A DNA stretch of 64,000 nucleotides, taken from positions 62,001 through 126,000 of the forward strand of contig NZ_JALDWJ010000003.1 of assembly GCF_022758295.1 (NCBI RefSeq), given 5' to 3'. Made by a program: the position numbers and the translations under genes. Numbering within the stretch: position 1 is the stretch's first letter; each line of letters opens with the position of its first letter. A model generated the notes under the pieces. That model did no database searches, had not been told where the DNA came from, and was given only the letters and a program-made list of their open reading frames with translations. The DNA is from Lysobacter sp. CFH 32150. GTDB taxonomy: Bacteria; Pseudomonadota; Gammaproteobacteria; Xanthomonadales; Xanthomonadaceae. Below are positions 27,955 through 37,072 of the stretch, piece by piece.

Positions 27955-28706
27955 GTGCATTTACGCACCAGGATTCGCCGCAGATCACCGGCAAGCGGCC
28001 GGGGCTGCCGTACTCACCGCTGGTGGTCTTCGATTTCGATCACACCTTGTACGACGGCGATTCCGGCTTCCAGATGATCCTATGGCTGATCCGGCGCCAC
28101 TGGGGACGCAGGCTTGTCGCCTTGCTGTCGGCGCCGGTGCTGCTGCCGATGATCGCGTGGCTGCCGACCCGGCGCCGCGGCATCTCCGGCTTCCTCTGGA
28201 TCGGCACCTTCGGCCTGCATCGCAGGCGCGAGTTGGATGAATTGATCGACGAATACGTGCGTGCCGACGCCAAGCGCATCCGCGCGCGCCTGCTCCCGAT
28301 CGCGCTGGAAGTGCTGCATCGGCATCGCGTCAGGGGCGATCGCGTGCTGATCGCCACGGGCGCGCCGCCGGAACTGGCGCGTGCAATTCTCGATTTCGTC
28401 GCGCACGAGGATCTGCCGGTGATCGGCAGCATCGCGGCGCCGTTTCTCGGAGGCCTGATCACCGGCGAGCACTGTCACGCCGAGCACAAGATGCGGATGA
28501 TCTGGGCCCACGGTTACGACCAGATCTCGATGGCCTACAGCGACAGCAGCGCCGATTTGCCGCTGCTCAAGGCCGCACGCAAGCCGGTGGTAGTGAATCC
28601 GAAACGCAGTTGCGTGCAGATGTTCCGGCGCGTGCTGCCGCCGGGGACTCCGATTTTGAACTGGGGTTGCCTGCAGCGCGCTGGAGACCCTGTGGGAGCG
28701 ACGTAA
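27951..28706 (+). CDS. HAD-superfamily (subclass IB) phosphatase
   Basis: A 251-residue phosphohydrolase of the phosphoserine-phosphatase-like group. Motif I is [11 protein letters not shown] (nucleophile Asp at about 28), motif II Thr in LIATGAPPE, motif III Lys in AEHKMRM, and motif [14 protein letters not shown] hydrophobic stretch ([17 protein letters not shown]) could associate with membrane or form the cap. It overlaps trpC by ATGA, so it ends the trp operon; a substrate in aromatic amino-acid metabolism is possible but unknown. The last residues (VGAT) and the TAA stop are encoded by a REP element. Confidence 0.85.
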   Translation: MSAFTHQDSPQITGKRPGLPYSPLVVFDFDHTLYDGDSGFQMILWLIRRHWGRRLVALLSAPVLLPMIAWLPTRRRGISGFLWIGTFGLHRRRELDELIDEYVRADAKRIRARLLPIALEVLHRHRVRGDRVLIATGAPPELARAILDFVAHEDLPVIGSIAAPFLGGLITGEHCHAEHKMRMIWAHGYDQISMAYSDSSADLPLLKAARKPVVVNPKRSCVQMFRRVLPPGTPILNWGCLQRAGDPVGAT

Positions 28707-28749
28707 GTCGCGGCCCTGGAGTCTGATCGCGACTTACGTCGCTCCCACA
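28691..28749. repeat. REP-like inverted pair (TGTGGGAGCGACGTAAGTCG family)
   Basis: Arms TGTGGGAGCGACGTAAGTCG and complement CGACTTACGTCGCTCCCACA around a spacer of about 19 nt. The left arm codes for the last residues and stop of the HAD gene. Confidence 0.82.
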
Positions 28750-28778
28750 GGTCAGATTTCGAGCAGCTCGGGTGTTGC

Positions 28779-29234
28779 TCAATCGCCCAGCAGTTTGGCG
28801 AAATGCCGCGATCCGTCGGTGTAGCCGCAGCCGTGATAGAAGGCATGCGCTTCGGCGCGACGCGGGTTGCTGGTGACCTCGATCCGGATCGCGCCAGCGC
28901 GGCGTGCGACCAGTTCAGCTTCGCGTAGCAGCCGGCGGCCGATGCCCTGGCGATGGCAGGCCGGGCTGACCACCATCGAGGTGATGCGGGCCACGTCGGC
29001 ACCGCGGGTGAGCGAGTAGTTCAGCAGCAGCGAGACCAGGCCGCAGGCCTGGCCATCGAGTTCGGCCAGTAGCAGCTGTTGCCGAGGATCATCGTGGAAA
29101 TGGCCGATGCGCTCGATCGCCTCATCGCGGCTGCAGGGATAGCCCAGCGCCTCGAGCAGGGCAGCAACGTCGCTGGCATCGCCGCGTTCCGCTGGCCGCA
29201 CCCGCAACTCGGCCGCAGCAGCGGCTGATCCCAT
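28779..29234 (-). CDS. GNAT-family N-acetyltransferase
   Basis: A 151-residue acyl-CoA-dependent acetyltransferase. The acetyl-CoA-binding motif A is VVSPACHRQGIGRRLLREAE at about 90-110, and the C-terminal half has AHAFYHGCGY typical of RimI-like members acting on amino groups. The ATG at 29234 is one base beyond the clp stop, giving translational coupling; the longer ORF would overlap clp by 15 codons. The acceptor is unknown. Cotranscribed with clp. Confidence 0.87.
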   Translation of the reverse strand: MGSAAAAAELRVRPAERGDASDVAALLEALGYPCSRDEAIERIGHFHDDPRQQLLLAELDGQACGLVSLLLNYSLTRGADVARITSMVVSPACHRQGIGRRLLREAELVARRAGAIRIEVTSNPRRAEAHAFYHGCGYTDGSRHFAKLLGD

Positions 29235-29235
29235 G

Positions 29236-29928
29236 TCAGCCGCGGGTGCCGTAGAGGACCACGGTCTTGCCGCGTGCATGCAGCTTGCCGTCGGCTTCGA
29301 GCTTCTTCAGCACGCGCCCGGCCATCTCGCGCGAGCAGCCGACCAGCCGTGCCAGCTCCTGCCGCGACACGCGCAGCTGGGTGCCCTGCGGATGACTCAT
29401 CGCATCCGATTCGCGGGCCAGGTCGTGCAGGGTGCGGACGATGCGGTCGGTGACGTCGAGGAAGGCCAGGCGCCCGGCCTTGCGGCTGGTGTCGATCAAA
29501 CGCTGCGACAGCTGCGCGCCGATGGCATACAGCAGCTTGGGCGCATCGGTGGCCAGCGGCCCCAGCAGCAGCTGGTACAGGCGCTCGTAGCTGATCTCGG
29601 CCAGCTCGCATGGGGTGCGGGTACGCAGTGCGACACCGCGCTTCTCGCTTTCGATGAACAGGCCCATCTCGCCGACGAATTCGCCGGCGCCGAGGTAGCC
29701 GAGCACCAGCTCACGGCCGTCATCTTCCTCGGTGATGATGCTGACCGAGCCGCTGATCAGGTAGTAGAGGGTGCCGGCCGGGTCGCCCGGACGGAACACG
29801 TCGGTGCGGGTGGGGTAACGACGGCGATGGCATTGGCCGAGGAATCTTTCGAGCGCTGCGGCATCGGGTGCGAGCGGGCTAACGGCGCGGCGGAGCGACG
29901 GCAGCAACGGGGTGACGGTCGGAGACAT
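29236..29928 (-). CDS. clp: CRP-like global regulator Clp
   Basis: A 230-residue CRP/FNR-family transcription factor. The cyclic-nucleotide-binding beta-roll (about 25-140, DVFRPGDPAGTLYYLISGS, GEFVGEMGLF) precedes a winged helix (about 170-225, RVSRQELARLVGCSREMAGRVL). In Xanthomonas, Clp is a c-di-GMP-responsive activator of secreted enzymes, exopolysaccharide and pilus genes, and in Lysobacter it controls antibiotics. Assignment to Clp rather than a generic CRP rests on close resemblance and on the divergent speD neighbour, which I recall from Xanthomonas. It may control the secreted nuclease and proteases in this window; that is inference. Confidence 0.92.
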   Translation of the reverse strand: MSPTVTPLLPSLRRAVSPLAPDAAALERFLGQCHRRRYPTRTDVFRPGDPAGTLYYLISGSVSIITEEDDGRELVLGYLGAGEFVGEMGLFIESEKRGVALRTRTPCELAEISYERLYQLLLGPLATDAPKLLYAIGAQLSQRLIDTSRKAGRLAFLDVTDRIVRTLHDLARESDAMSHPQGTQLRVSRQELARLVGCSREMAGRVLKKLEADGKLHARGKTVVLYGTRG

Positions 29929-30080
29929 GGCGTCGTTGCTTCGAAAAATGAATTCTGAAGCTTAGGCCGAAGCCGTGAATACGGCAAACATCGCCGGGCG
30001 CCTGCTTCCGCCTACTGCCCCCCACCCGCGCTTTGCCGCATAATCGCGCCCCTTGCAATCCCCCGCCCCGGAGACCACCA

Positions 30081-30872
30081 GTGGTCAAGCCTCTCCCGCG
30101 CCTGAAGCTCCAGGGCTTCAACAACCTCACCAAGGCGCTGTCGTTCAACATCTACGACGTCTGCTACGCGGTGTCCGAAGAGCAGCGCCAGCGCTACATC
30201 GAGTACATCGATGAGGAATACAACGCCGACCGGTTGACCCAGATCCTGACCGACGTGGCCGAGATCATTGGGGCCAACATCCTCAACGTCGCGCGCCAGG
30301 ACTACGACCCGCAGGGCGCGTCGGTGACGATCCTGATCTCCGAGCAGCCGGTGATCGACAAGGCCGACGCCAAGGGCGTGATCTCCGATGCGGTCGTCGC
30401 GCACATGGACAAGAGCCACATCACCGTCCATACCTATCCGGAAACGCACCCGGACAACGGCATCGCGACCTTCCGATGCGACATCGACGTCGCCACCTGC
30501 GGCGTGATCTCGCCGCTGCGCGCGTTGAACTACCTCATCGAGAGCCTCGAGTCCGACATCGTGGTGATGGACTACCGCGTGCGCGGCTTCACCCGCGACA
30601 TCAAGGGCAAGAAGCATTACATCGACCACAAGATCAATTCGATCCAGGACTACCTGGCCAAGAACGTGAAGTCGCGCTACGAGATGCTCGACGTCAACGT
30701 CTACCAGGAAAACATCTTCCACACCAAGATGCACCTGAAGGACTTCGACCTCGACAATTACCTGTTCGAGGAGAAGGCCAAGAACCTGTCGTTCAAGGAA
30801 CGGATGAAGATCGAGGCGCGCCTCAAGCGCGAGATCGAGGAACTGTTCCACGGGCGCAATCTGGTGGAGTGA
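30081..30872 (+). CDS. speD: S-adenosylmethionine decarboxylase proenzyme
   Basis: Makes decarboxylated AdoMet, the aminopropyl donor for spermidine; pyruvoyl enzyme of the E. coli (class 1A) type, 263 residues. The self-cleavage site is Lys-Ser in [16 protein letters not shown]; the Ser becomes the pyruvoyl group. Other family blocks are [14 protein letters not shown] and [20 protein letters not shown]. The start is a GTG at 30081, with GGAG 7 nt upstream and a length equal to E. coli SpeD. Divergent from clp. speE is not seen nearby. Confidence 0.95.
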   Translation: MVKPLPRLKLQGFNNLTKALSFNIYDVCYAVSEEQRQRYIEYIDEEYNADRLTQILTDVAEIIGANILNVARQDYDPQGASVTILISEQPVIDKADAKGVISDAVVAHMDKSHITVHTYPETHPDNGIATFRCDIDVATCGVISPLRALNYLIESLESDIVVMDYRVRGFTRDIKGKKHYIDHKINSIQDYLAKNVKSRYEMLDVNVYQENIFHTKMHLKDFDLDNYLFEEKAKNLSFKERMKIEARLKREIEELFHGRNLVE

Positions 30873-30893
30873 GCACCACTGCTACGCCAACAG

Positions 30894-30919
30894 AAAAGGC
30901 CGGCATTGCCGGCCTTTTT
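30894..30919 (+). terminator. Rho-independent terminator after speD
   Basis: An 11-bp stem (30894-30904 with 30908-30918), ATT loop, ending in T5 and then ACTTTT. It also reads in reverse (A4 at the other side) and may serve the coq7 operon. Confidence 0.87.
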
Positions 30920-30926
30920 ACTTTTC

Positions 30927-30952
30927 GTGGAGCGGCTATAAGTCGCTCCTAC
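30927..30952. repeat. Single REP-like hairpin
   Basis: GTGGAGCGGCT...AGTCGCTCCTAC: one imperfect arm of the AGCGGC family seen at 20093-20149, between speD and coq7. Confidence 0.55.
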
Positions 30953-30968
30953 GGGGAGCAGCGTGCTG

Positions 30969-31610
30969 CTAGATCCGATATGCGATCGACTTCATTAAGT
31001 TGGATGCCATCGCCATCAACGACGGCACCGGCTGCGGCAATGTGCGTGCGCCTTGCGCTGCTGCGTGCTCGGCGTGGCGCGCTTCGTCTGCCTTCATAGC
31101 GGTGACGATCGCGCGACTGCGCGCATCGGCTTCGGGCAGGGTCTGCAGGTGTTCGTCCAGGTGCGCTTCGACCTGGCGTTCGGTTTCGACCACGAAGCCG
31201 AGGTTCCAGCCGTCGCCGCGCAAACCGGCAAGCACGCCGATTGCGTAGCTGCCGGCGTACCACACCGGGTTGAGCAGGCTGGGGCGGCTGTCGAGTTCGC
31301 GCAGTCGTTCGGCGCACCAGGCAAGATGGTCGGTTTCCTCGGCGGCGGCGGCGAGCAGGTCGGCCTTGGTGGCCGGATCGCGCGCGACCGCGGCCTGGCC
31401 GACGTACAGCGCCTGCGCGCAAACCTCGCCGACATGGTTGATCCGCATCAGCCCGGCCGAGTGGTTGCGTTCGTTGTCATCGAGCACGATCTCGGCCTCG
31501 GTCGCGCCGGGGTTGGCGCGCTGCGCCACGGGCGCCCCGAACACGGTATCGAGCGCGTTCTGAGCGTCGATCAACAAACGGTCGAGCGGGGTGATATCAC
31601 GTGTCGTCAT
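30969..31610 (-). CDS. coq7: 2-polyprenyl-3-methyl-6-methoxy-1,4-benzoquinone monooxygenase
   Basis: Di-iron hydroxylase of ubiquinone synthesis (penultimate ring hydroxylation), membrane-associated; 213 residues. Iron ligands are in the E/ExxH repeats: [29 protein letters not shown] and [11 protein letters not shown]. The start at MTTRDITP overlaps the stop of the upstream Fe-S protein by 4 nt (ATGA), so both form one operon read leftward. In the longer ORF the extra N-terminus falls in the neighbour's coding region and is discarded. Confidence 0.93.
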   Translation of the reverse strand: MTTRDITPLDRLLIDAQNALDTVFGAPVAQRANPGATEAEIVLDDNERNHSAGLMRINHVGEVCAQALYVGQAAVARDPATKADLLAAAAEETDHLAWCAERLRELDSRPSLLNPVWYAGSYAIGVLAGLRGDGWNLGFVVETERQVEAHLDEHLQTLPEADARSRAIVTAMKADEARHAEHAAAQGARTLPQPVPSLMAMASNLMKSIAYRI

Positions 31611-32743
31611 GAGTCCAAACACTCGGCGAGGAATTCCAGCGGATGTTGCACCAGCGCCTGCGTGCCGTTGGCGAAATGCAGCCGGCAGCCAATGTTCGCG
31701 CTGAGCAGGCGGGTCGCGCCAGTGGCGGCGAATTGGTCGAGCAAAGGTTGGCGATAGGCCGCGGCGCGCGCCGGTTCGGTCAGCATCTGCGTGCCGGCGG
31801 CCCCGCAGCAACCGAAACCTCCATCCAGTTCGATGATCTCGAGGCCAGGTACGCGCGCGAGCAACGCGCGGGTCGCGATGTCGCTCTTCACCACGTTGCG
31901 CTGGGTGCAGGGCAGGTGCAGGGCGATGCGTTCGCGGGTGCTGCGGAAGCGTAGTCCGTCGCCGCGTTGCGCGAAGAAGTCGAGTGCGTCGAGAGTGGGA
32001 GTAGGCAACGCCTGCGCCAACGCTTCATGGCAACCGCTGGCCAGTGTCAGTACCGTCGAGGCGTTGACGAAGGAGGCGCGGTTGGCCGCGGCGAGGGCAT
32101 TGGCCGTCGCCGTGTTGCCGGCATGCGCGTGCAGGCTGCCGCAGCAGGTTTGTCGGTCGGGCATAGCGATCGCAACGTCCACTGCTGCGCCCAGTCGCAG
32201 CATGGCCGCTTGCAATGAGGTTTCATAAGGGCGCGCGACGCAACCGAGGAACAGTGCAACGTCGGCGCTTTGCGAAAGCGGTAATCGGGCCGGCGCCGGG
32301 GGTTGCGGCAAAGGTCGCCATGCGGTCGGTAGCAGCGGATACAGCCTGCGGTACAGGCCAAGCAGGCGGGTGAGCATCCCGGGGCGGGCGCAGAGCCATT
32401 CCGCACCGCGTTGCTTCCAGCCCGCAGGGCGGCGCTCGCGCTGGCGGCTGCGGGCGGCGACCAGCAAAGGCCCATACTCCACGCCGGCCGGGCACACGAC
32501 CTCGCAGCGGCGACAGCCGAGGCAGTGGTCGAGGTGGGTGTCGCCAGTGGGAGTCGGCGGGACCGTCGCCAGCTCCCAGGCCCGGGCCAGCGCGATACGG
32601 CCGCGCGGGGACTCGGTTTCGAGCGCTTCGAAGCGGTAGGTCGGGCAGGTCGGCAGGCATAAGCCGCATTGCACGCACTGGTCCGTCAGCGCCAGCAATC
32701 GGCCCGGCGCGGGGGTTGCGGCGGGATGGGCAGCCTCGGACAT
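31607..32743 (-). CDS. GlcF/LutA-like two-cluster [4Fe-4S] oxidoreductase subunit
   Basis: A 378-residue iron-sulfur protein with two ferredoxin sites, [12 protein letters not shown] (about 23-34) and [12 protein letters not shown] (about 73-84), then two CCG-type domains with [31 protein letters not shown] and GCCGAAGTQ. This is the layout of the iron-sulfur subunit of glycolate oxidase. The FAD subunits (GlcD/GlcE) are not adjacent, so the partner is unknown and I give no symbol. Coupled to coq7 by a 4-nt overlap. Confidence 0.85.
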   Translation of the reverse strand: MSEAAHPAATPAPGRLLALTDQCVQCGLCLPTCPTYRFEALETESPRGRIALARAWELATVPPTPTGDTHLDHCLGCRRCEVVCPAGVEYGPLLVAARSRQRERRPAGWKQRGAEWLCARPGMLTRLLGLYRRLYPLLPTAWRPLPQPPAPARLPLSQSADVALFLGCVARPYETSLQAAMLRLGAAVDVAIAMPDRQTCCGSLHAHAGNTATANALAAANRASFVNASTVLTLASGCHEALAQALPTPTLDALDFFAQRGDGLRFRSTRERIALHLPCTQRNVVKSDIATRALLARVPGLEIIELDGGFGCCGAAGTQMLTEPARAAAYRQPLLDQFAATGATRLLSANIGCRLHFANGTQALVQHPLEFLAECLDS

Positions 32744-32938
32744 GGGACGATGCTAGCGCGGCAGACGGCTTAGGGGCAGGGCAGCTTGCGGTGCCCGGCC
32801 GGGACCGCTATCATTCCGCCTCTTTCGCCCCGCAATTGCGCTTTTCAACGGCGCCGGTGCGATCACAACGCGAGGCAAAATTCCGCCGCGACATCGGACG
32901 GAATCAGCCCGGCAAGGTACCGAGAACAGAGTTCCCTC

Positions 32939-33367
32939 ATGAAGACTTTCATCGCCAAGAACGAGACCGTCCAGCGCGACTGGTACGTGGTCGACGCCGA
33001 GGGCAAGACCCTGGGTCGCCTCGCCACCGAACTCGCCCGCCGTCTGCGCGGCAAGCACAAGCCCGTGTTCACCCCGCACGTCGATACCGGCGATTACCTC
33101 GTCGTGATCAACGCCGAGAAGATCACGGTCACCGGCAACAAGCTGCAGGACAAGATGTACCACCGGTTCACCGGTTACGTCGGCAACCTGAAGTCCGAGA
33201 ACCTGAGCCAGGCGCTGCAGCGTCACCCGGAGCGCGTCATCGAGACCGCGGTCAAGGGCATGCTGCCGAAGAATCCCCTCGGCCGTGCCATGTACCGCAA
33301 GCTCAAGGTCTACGCCGGTCCGAACCACCCGCACGCTTCCCAGCAGCCGCAGCTGCTCGAGATCTAA
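32939..33367 (+). CDS. rplM: 50S ribosomal protein L13
   Basis: Large-subunit ribosomal protein of 142 residues, matching bacterial L13 throughout ([51 protein letters not shown]). The annotated ORF is open much further upstream; the ATG at 32939 is the family start. The 195-nt gap before it contains TATCAT near 32809, a possible -10, and leaves a leader of about 120 nt. Followed by rpsI after 3 nt. Confidence 0.97.
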   Translation: MKTFIAKNETVQRDWYVVDAEGKTLGRLATELARRLRGKHKPVFTPHVDTGDYLVVINAEKITVTGNKLQDKMYHRFTGYVGNLKSENLSQALQRHPERVIETAVKGMLPKNPLGRAMYRKLKVYAGPNHPHASQQPQLLEI

Positions 33368-33370
33368 GAC

Positions 33371-33763
33371 ATGGCAATCACCCAGAACTACGGCACCGGC
33401 CGCCGCAAGTCTTCCACCGCCCGCGTGTTCCTGCGCAAGGGCGACGGCAAGATCACCATCAACGACCGTACGATCGAAGACTTCTTCGGCCGCGAGACCG
33501 CGCGCATGATCGTGCGCCAGCCGCTCGAGCTGACCAAGTCGAGCGACAAGTTCGACGTCGTGGCCACGGTCGAAGGTGGCGGCACCACCGGCCAGGCCGG
33601 CGCGATCCGCCTCGGCATCTCGCGCGCGCTGGTCGAGTACGACGAGTCGCTGAAGTCCGAACTGCGCAAGGCCGGTTTCATGACCCGCGACGCCCGCGAA
33701 GTCGAGCGCAAGAAGGTCGGCCTGCACAAAGCCCGCCGCGCCACCCAGTTCTCGAAGCGCTAA
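33371..33763 (+). CDS. rpsI: 30S ribosomal protein S9
   Basis: Small-subunit ribosomal protein of 130 residues; [15 protein letters not shown] at the start and the basic C-terminal tail ending RRATQFSKR, which reaches the P-site tRNA. Operon rplM-rpsI as in most bacteria. A tRNA gene follows 28 nt downstream. Confidence 0.97.
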   Translation: MAITQNYGTGRRKSSTARVFLRKGDGKITINDRTIEDFFGRETARMIVRQPLELTKSSDKFDVVATVEGGGTTGQAGAIRLGISRALVEYDESLKSELRKAGFMTRDAREVERKKVGLHKARRATQFSKR

Positions 33764-33775
33764 TCCATCCGGCGT

Positions 33776-33781
33776 TATAGT
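33776..33781 (+). promoter_or_regulatory. Possible -10 element of tRNA-Gln
   Basis: TATAGT 9 nt before the mature tRNA end. No good -35 is seen at the expected distance, so the tRNA may instead be processed from the rplM-rpsI transcript. Confidence 0.35.
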
Positions 33782-33790
33782 CCGCACCAT

Positions 33791-33865
33791 AGCCCCGTCG
33801 CCAAGCGGTAAGGCACCTGACTCTGACTCAGGCATTCGGTGGTTCGAATCCATCCGGGGCTGCCA
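33791..33865 (+). tRNA. tRNA-Gln (anticodon CTG)
   Basis: Full cloverleaf of 75 nt with encoded CCA: acceptor AGCCCCG (33791-33797) pairs CGGGGCT (33855-33861), discriminator G; D-stem GCC/GGC; anticodon stem CCTGA/TCAGG around loop CTCTGAC with anticodon CTG at 33823-33825, reading CAG; T-loop TTCGAAT. Followed by a terminator. Confidence 0.95.
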
Positions 33866-33898
33866 TACGGAAGCCGGTGACCTAAACGACCCGGCTCG

Positions 33899-33925
33899 AA
33901 AAACCCGCCCAACGGCGGGTTTTTT
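33899..33925 (+). terminator. Rho-independent terminator after tRNA-Gln
   Basis: An 11-bp stem (33899-33909 with 33914-33924), CAAC loop, T6 tail. Ends the ribosomal protein/tRNA transcript. Confidence 0.88.
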
Positions 33926-34027
33926 GTTGCCTGGGGTTGCTGCCGTGTAGCGTGTGCAGTTCGCAGCTTTCACCTGCCAAGTTACAATTGAAACTATCGC
34001 GCCCAGCGCAGGTTTTCGGAGTTCTCG

Positions 34028-35017
34028 ATGAAGCTCGGCTCACTCAAGGAAGGCGGCCGCGACGGCACCCTGATCGTCGTCTCCCGCGACCTCACCCGTG
34101 GCGTGCGCGCCACCGGCATCGCATCGACGTTGCAACGCGCGCTGGAAGATTGGTCGAACGCCGCACCGCGGTTGAATGCATTGTCGGAAGCGCTCAATGC
34201 CGGCAGCGCCGAGGACGCCTTCGATCTCGACATGGCCCAGCTCGCTGCTCCGCTCCCGCGCGCCTACGAATTCGTCGATGGCAGCGCCTACCTGCCGCAC
34301 GTCGAGCGCGTACGTCGCGCGCGTGGCGCCGAAGTGCCGGAAAGCTTCTACACCGATCCTTTGATGTACCAGGCGACCAGTGCCAGCTTTTATGGCCCGC
34401 GCGATCCGGTGCGTGTGGTCGACGAGGCGTACGGCATCGACCTGGAAGCCGAGATCGTGGTGGTGACCGATGACGTGCCGATGGCGGTGACGCCTGCGCA
34501 GGCCTCCGCCCACATCCAGCTGGTCGGCCTGGTCAACGATGTGTCGTTGCGCAACCTGATCCCGAATGAACTGGCCAAGGGTTTTGGCTTCCTGCAATCG
34601 AAGCCGCGTTCGGCGCTGTCGCCGGTGTTCGTGACGCCGGACGAACTCGGTGAAGCCTGGCGCGACAACAAGCTGCACCTCCCGTTGCTCACCCACATCA
34701 ATGGTGCCTGGTTCGGCGCGCCGGAGGCGGGTGTCGACATGCAGTTCGACTTCAGCCAGTTGGTCGCGCATGCGGCCAAGACGCGGCCACTGTCGGCCGG
34801 CACCATCGTCGGTTCCGGCACCATCGCCAACGCGGACACCAGTACGGGCGCATCCTGTTTTGCCGAGAAGCGCACGGTCGAGACGCTGGAGCATGGCAAA
34901 CCGCAGACGCCATTCATGACGTTCGGCGACGTGGTCCGGATCGAGATGCTCGACCGCGATGGCCGCAGCATCTTCGGCGCGATCGAGCAACGGATCGAAC
35001 GCCAGCCCCTGCCTTGA
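34028..35017 (+). CDS. Fumarylacetoacetate hydrolase family protein
   Basis: A 329-residue metal-dependent C-C hydrolase likely to cleave fumarylacetoacetate to fumarate and acetoacetate, the last tyrosine-degradation step. It is shorter than the classic 420-430-residue FahA, so this is the compact bacterial type and I give no symbol. Metal-ligand blocks are YGIDLEAEIVVVTDDV (two Glu), LVNDVSLRNL (Asp) and AGTIVGSGTIANAD. Its partner maiA starts 111 nt downstream, which supports the pathway assignment. Confidence 0.88.
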   Translation: MKLGSLKEGGRDGTLIVVSRDLTRGVRATGIASTLQRALEDWSNAAPRLNALSEALNAGSAEDAFDLDMAQLAAPLPRAYEFVDGSAYLPHVERVRRARGAEVPESFYTDPLMYQATSASFYGPRDPVRVVDEAYGIDLEAEIVVVTDDVPMAVTPAQASAHIQLVGLVNDVSLRNLIPNELAKGFGFLQSKPRSALSPVFVTPDELGEAWRDNKLHLPLLTHINGAWFGAPEAGVDMQFDFSQLVAHAAKTRPLSAGTIVGSGTIANADTSTGASCFAEKRTVETLEHGKPQTPFMTFGDVVRIEMLDRDGRSIFGAIEQRIERQPLP

Positions 35018-35127
35018 GTCGCCGGACGCCACCGACGCCACGACCGACGGTCTTCCGCCCGCGGCGATGAAGGACTAAGTTGCGCAGACCGCGGCTCGAA
35101 CGCGGTCCAGCGCACGGGGAGCGCAAC

Positions 35128-35793
35128 GTGAACGAACGACTGCGACTGTTTTCGTACTGGCGCTCCAGCGCCGCCTACCGCGTGCGCATCGGCCTGAACC
35201 TGAAAGGCCTGGCCCACGAACTCGCACCTGTGCATCTGCTGCGCGGCGGCGGCGAACAGCACAGCGCCGAATTCCGCGAAACCAATCCGCAGGGCCTGGT
35301 GCCGGTGCTGCAGCACGGCCAGCGCATGCTGCGACAGTCGGTCGCGATTCTCGAATACCTGGACGAAGTGTGGCCGCAGCCGGCCCTGCTACCTGCGACT
35401 GCACGCGAGCGGCAACGGGTGCGGGCGCTGGCGCAGTTGGTCGCCTGCGATATCCATCCGCTCAATAACCTGCGCGTGTTGCAGTACTTCGAGCACGAAT
35501 GGCATGTGCCGCAGCCCGAACGCGAGGAATGGGTGCGGCACTGGATCACCGAAGGCCTGTCCGCGTTCGAAGCGATGCTGGCCGATCATCCGTCGACCGA
35601 CATGTTCTGCGACGGCCATGCGCCGACCATCGCCGACTGCTGCCTGATTCCGCAGCTCTACAACGCGCGTCGTTTCGGGCTGGACCTGACAGCGTATCCG
35701 ACGATTCTGCGGATCGAGGCGGCGTGCCTGGCGTTGCCGGCGTTCGACGCCGCGCGACCAGAAAATCAACCGGACGCACCGGCACCCATGTAG
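35128..35793 (+). CDS. maiA: Maleylacetoacetate isomerase
   Basis: Zeta-class glutathione transferase converting maleylacetoacetate to fumarylacetoacetate; 221 residues. The N-terminal thioredoxin fold has FSYWRSSAAYRVRIGLNLKG, replacing the usual SSCS with SSAA (the cysteine commonly present is absent), and NPQGLVPVL with QSVAILEYLDE for glutathione binding. The helical C-terminal domain contains ACDIHPLNNLRVLQYF and PTIADCCLIPQLYNARRF. The GTG start is preceded by GGGGAG. The TAG stop is the GTAG of a REP element. Confidence 0.92.
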   Translation: MNERLRLFSYWRSSAAYRVRIGLNLKGLAHELAPVHLLRGGGEQHSAEFRETNPQGLVPVLQHGQRMLRQSVAILEYLDEVWPQPALLPATARERQRVRALAQLVACDIHPLNNLRVLQYFEHEWHVPQPEREEWVRHWITEGLSAFEAMLADHPSTDMFCDGHAPTIADCCLIPQLYNARRFGLDLTAYPTILRIEAACLALPAFDAARPENQPDAPAPM

Positions 35794-35854
35794 GGCGGGC
35801 CTCGGCCCGCCGCACGACGTCGCGGGGTTGATGGCGGGCCAAGGCCCGCCCTCC
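35790..35854. repeat. GTAG-type REP pair (inverted)
   Basis: Arms GTAGGGCGGGCCTCGGCCCGCC and GGCGGGCCAAGGCCCGCCCTCC, spacer about 20 nt. The right foot has lost its CTAC. Provides the maiA stop and separates it from the convergent pilU. Confidence 0.8.
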
Positions 35855-35861
35855 GCAACCG

Positions 35862-36980
35862 CTAGTGTTGCTTCGCGCCGCTGTCGAACACTTCGGCGTA
35901 GGGATCGTGTTCGCCGCTCCCGCCTTCGGACAGGCGGAACTTCAAGGCCAGGCCGTCGCGCGAGTCGGCAGCCTTCAGCGCCTCTTCCTTCTCGATCTTG
36001 CCTTCCTTGTACAGGCGGAACAGGCACTGGTCGAACGACTCCATGCCTTCCTCCAGCGATTCCTCCATCGCCTGCTTGATCTCGTGGATCTGCCCACGGC
36101 GCAGCAGGTCGCGGATCATCGGCGTGTTGATCAGCACTTCCGCCGCCGGCAAGCGGCGGCCGTCGAGGCCGACCACCAGGCGCTGCGACACCACCGCCTT
36201 CAGGTTCAGCGCCAGGTTCATCAGCACGTTCTTGTGCGCGGACTCGTTGAAGAAGTTGAGGATGCGCTCGATGGTCTGGTCGGCGTTGTTGGAGTGCAGC
36301 GTGGCCAGGCAGATATGGCCGGTTTCGGCGAAAGCGATGGCGGCTTCCATCGTGGTCGCATCGAGGATTTCGCCGATCAGGATCACGTCCGGCGCCTCGC
36401 GCATCGCATTCTTCAGCGCGTTGTGGAAGGCGTGGGTGTCGAGGCCGACTTCGCGCTGGTTGACGATCGATTTCTTGTGCTTGTGCAGGTACTCGATCGG
36501 GTCCTCGATGGTGAGGATGTGGCCCGAGGTCGTGCTGTTACGGTGATCGATCATCGACGCCAGCGTGGTCGACTTGCCCGAGCCGGTCGATCCGACGATC
36601 AGCACCAGCCCGCGCGGGGCCATGATGATTTCCTTCAGCACCTGCGGCAGCTGCAACTCTTCGATCGACGGGATCACGCTGCGGATCGCGCGGATCACCA
36701 TGCCGACTTCGCCGCGCTGCTTGAATACGTTGACGCGGAAGCGGCCGGAGTCCTGCAATGCGAGCGCCATGTTCAGCTCAAGGTCGCGTTCGAACTGCGG
36801 GACCTGGCCTTCGTCCATCAGCGAATAGGCGATCTTCTTGACCATGCCCGCGGGCAGGCCGGTGTTGCCGAGCGGATAGAGCTTGCCTTCGACCTTGATG
36901 TACACCGGCGCGCCGGTGGTCAGGAACATGTCGGAAGCGTTCTTTTCCGTCATCAGCTTGAGGAAATAGCCGATGTCCAT
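35862..36980 (-). CDS. pilU: Type IV pilus retraction ATPase PilU
   Basis: A 372-residue hexameric secretion-type ATPase that, with PilT, powers pilus retraction and twitching motility. PAS-like N-terminal domain, then Walker A GSTGSGKST (about 130), Asp box TIEDPIEYLH, Walker B GEILDATTM (GEIRD in most PilT, Leu here) and His box LATLHSNNAD. The long C-terminal tail with acidic/Gly end (EGGSGEHDPYAEVFDSG) marks PilU rather than PilT. AAGGGG is 7 nt before the ATG. No pilT is adjacent. Clp may regulate pilus genes. Confidence 0.93.
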   Translation of the reverse strand: MDIGYFLKLMTEKNASDMFLTTGAPVYIKVEGKLYPLGNTGLPAGMVKKIAYSLMDEGQVPQFERDLELNMALALQDSGRFRVNVFKQRGEVGMVIRAIRSVIPSIEELQLPQVLKEIIMAPRGLVLIVGSTGSGKSTTLASMIDHRNSTTSGHILTIEDPIEYLHKHKKSIVNQREVGLDTHAFHNALKNAMREAPDVILIGEILDATTMEAAIAFAETGHICLATLHSNNADQTIERILNFFNESAHKNVLMNLALNLKAVVSQRLVVGLDGRRLPAAEVLINTPMIRDLLRRGQIHEIKQAMEESLEEGMESFDQCLFRLYKEGKIEKEEALKAADSRDGLALKFRLSEGGSGEHDPYAEVFDSGAKQH

Positions 36981-37072
36981 ACGTATGCCCCTTGGTCTGA
37001 TGGCGGCGCAACGTTGCGCGCGCGCCGCTGGCTTCCCACAATGACCGCGCGCCCCTATCGCGACGGTCCCTC

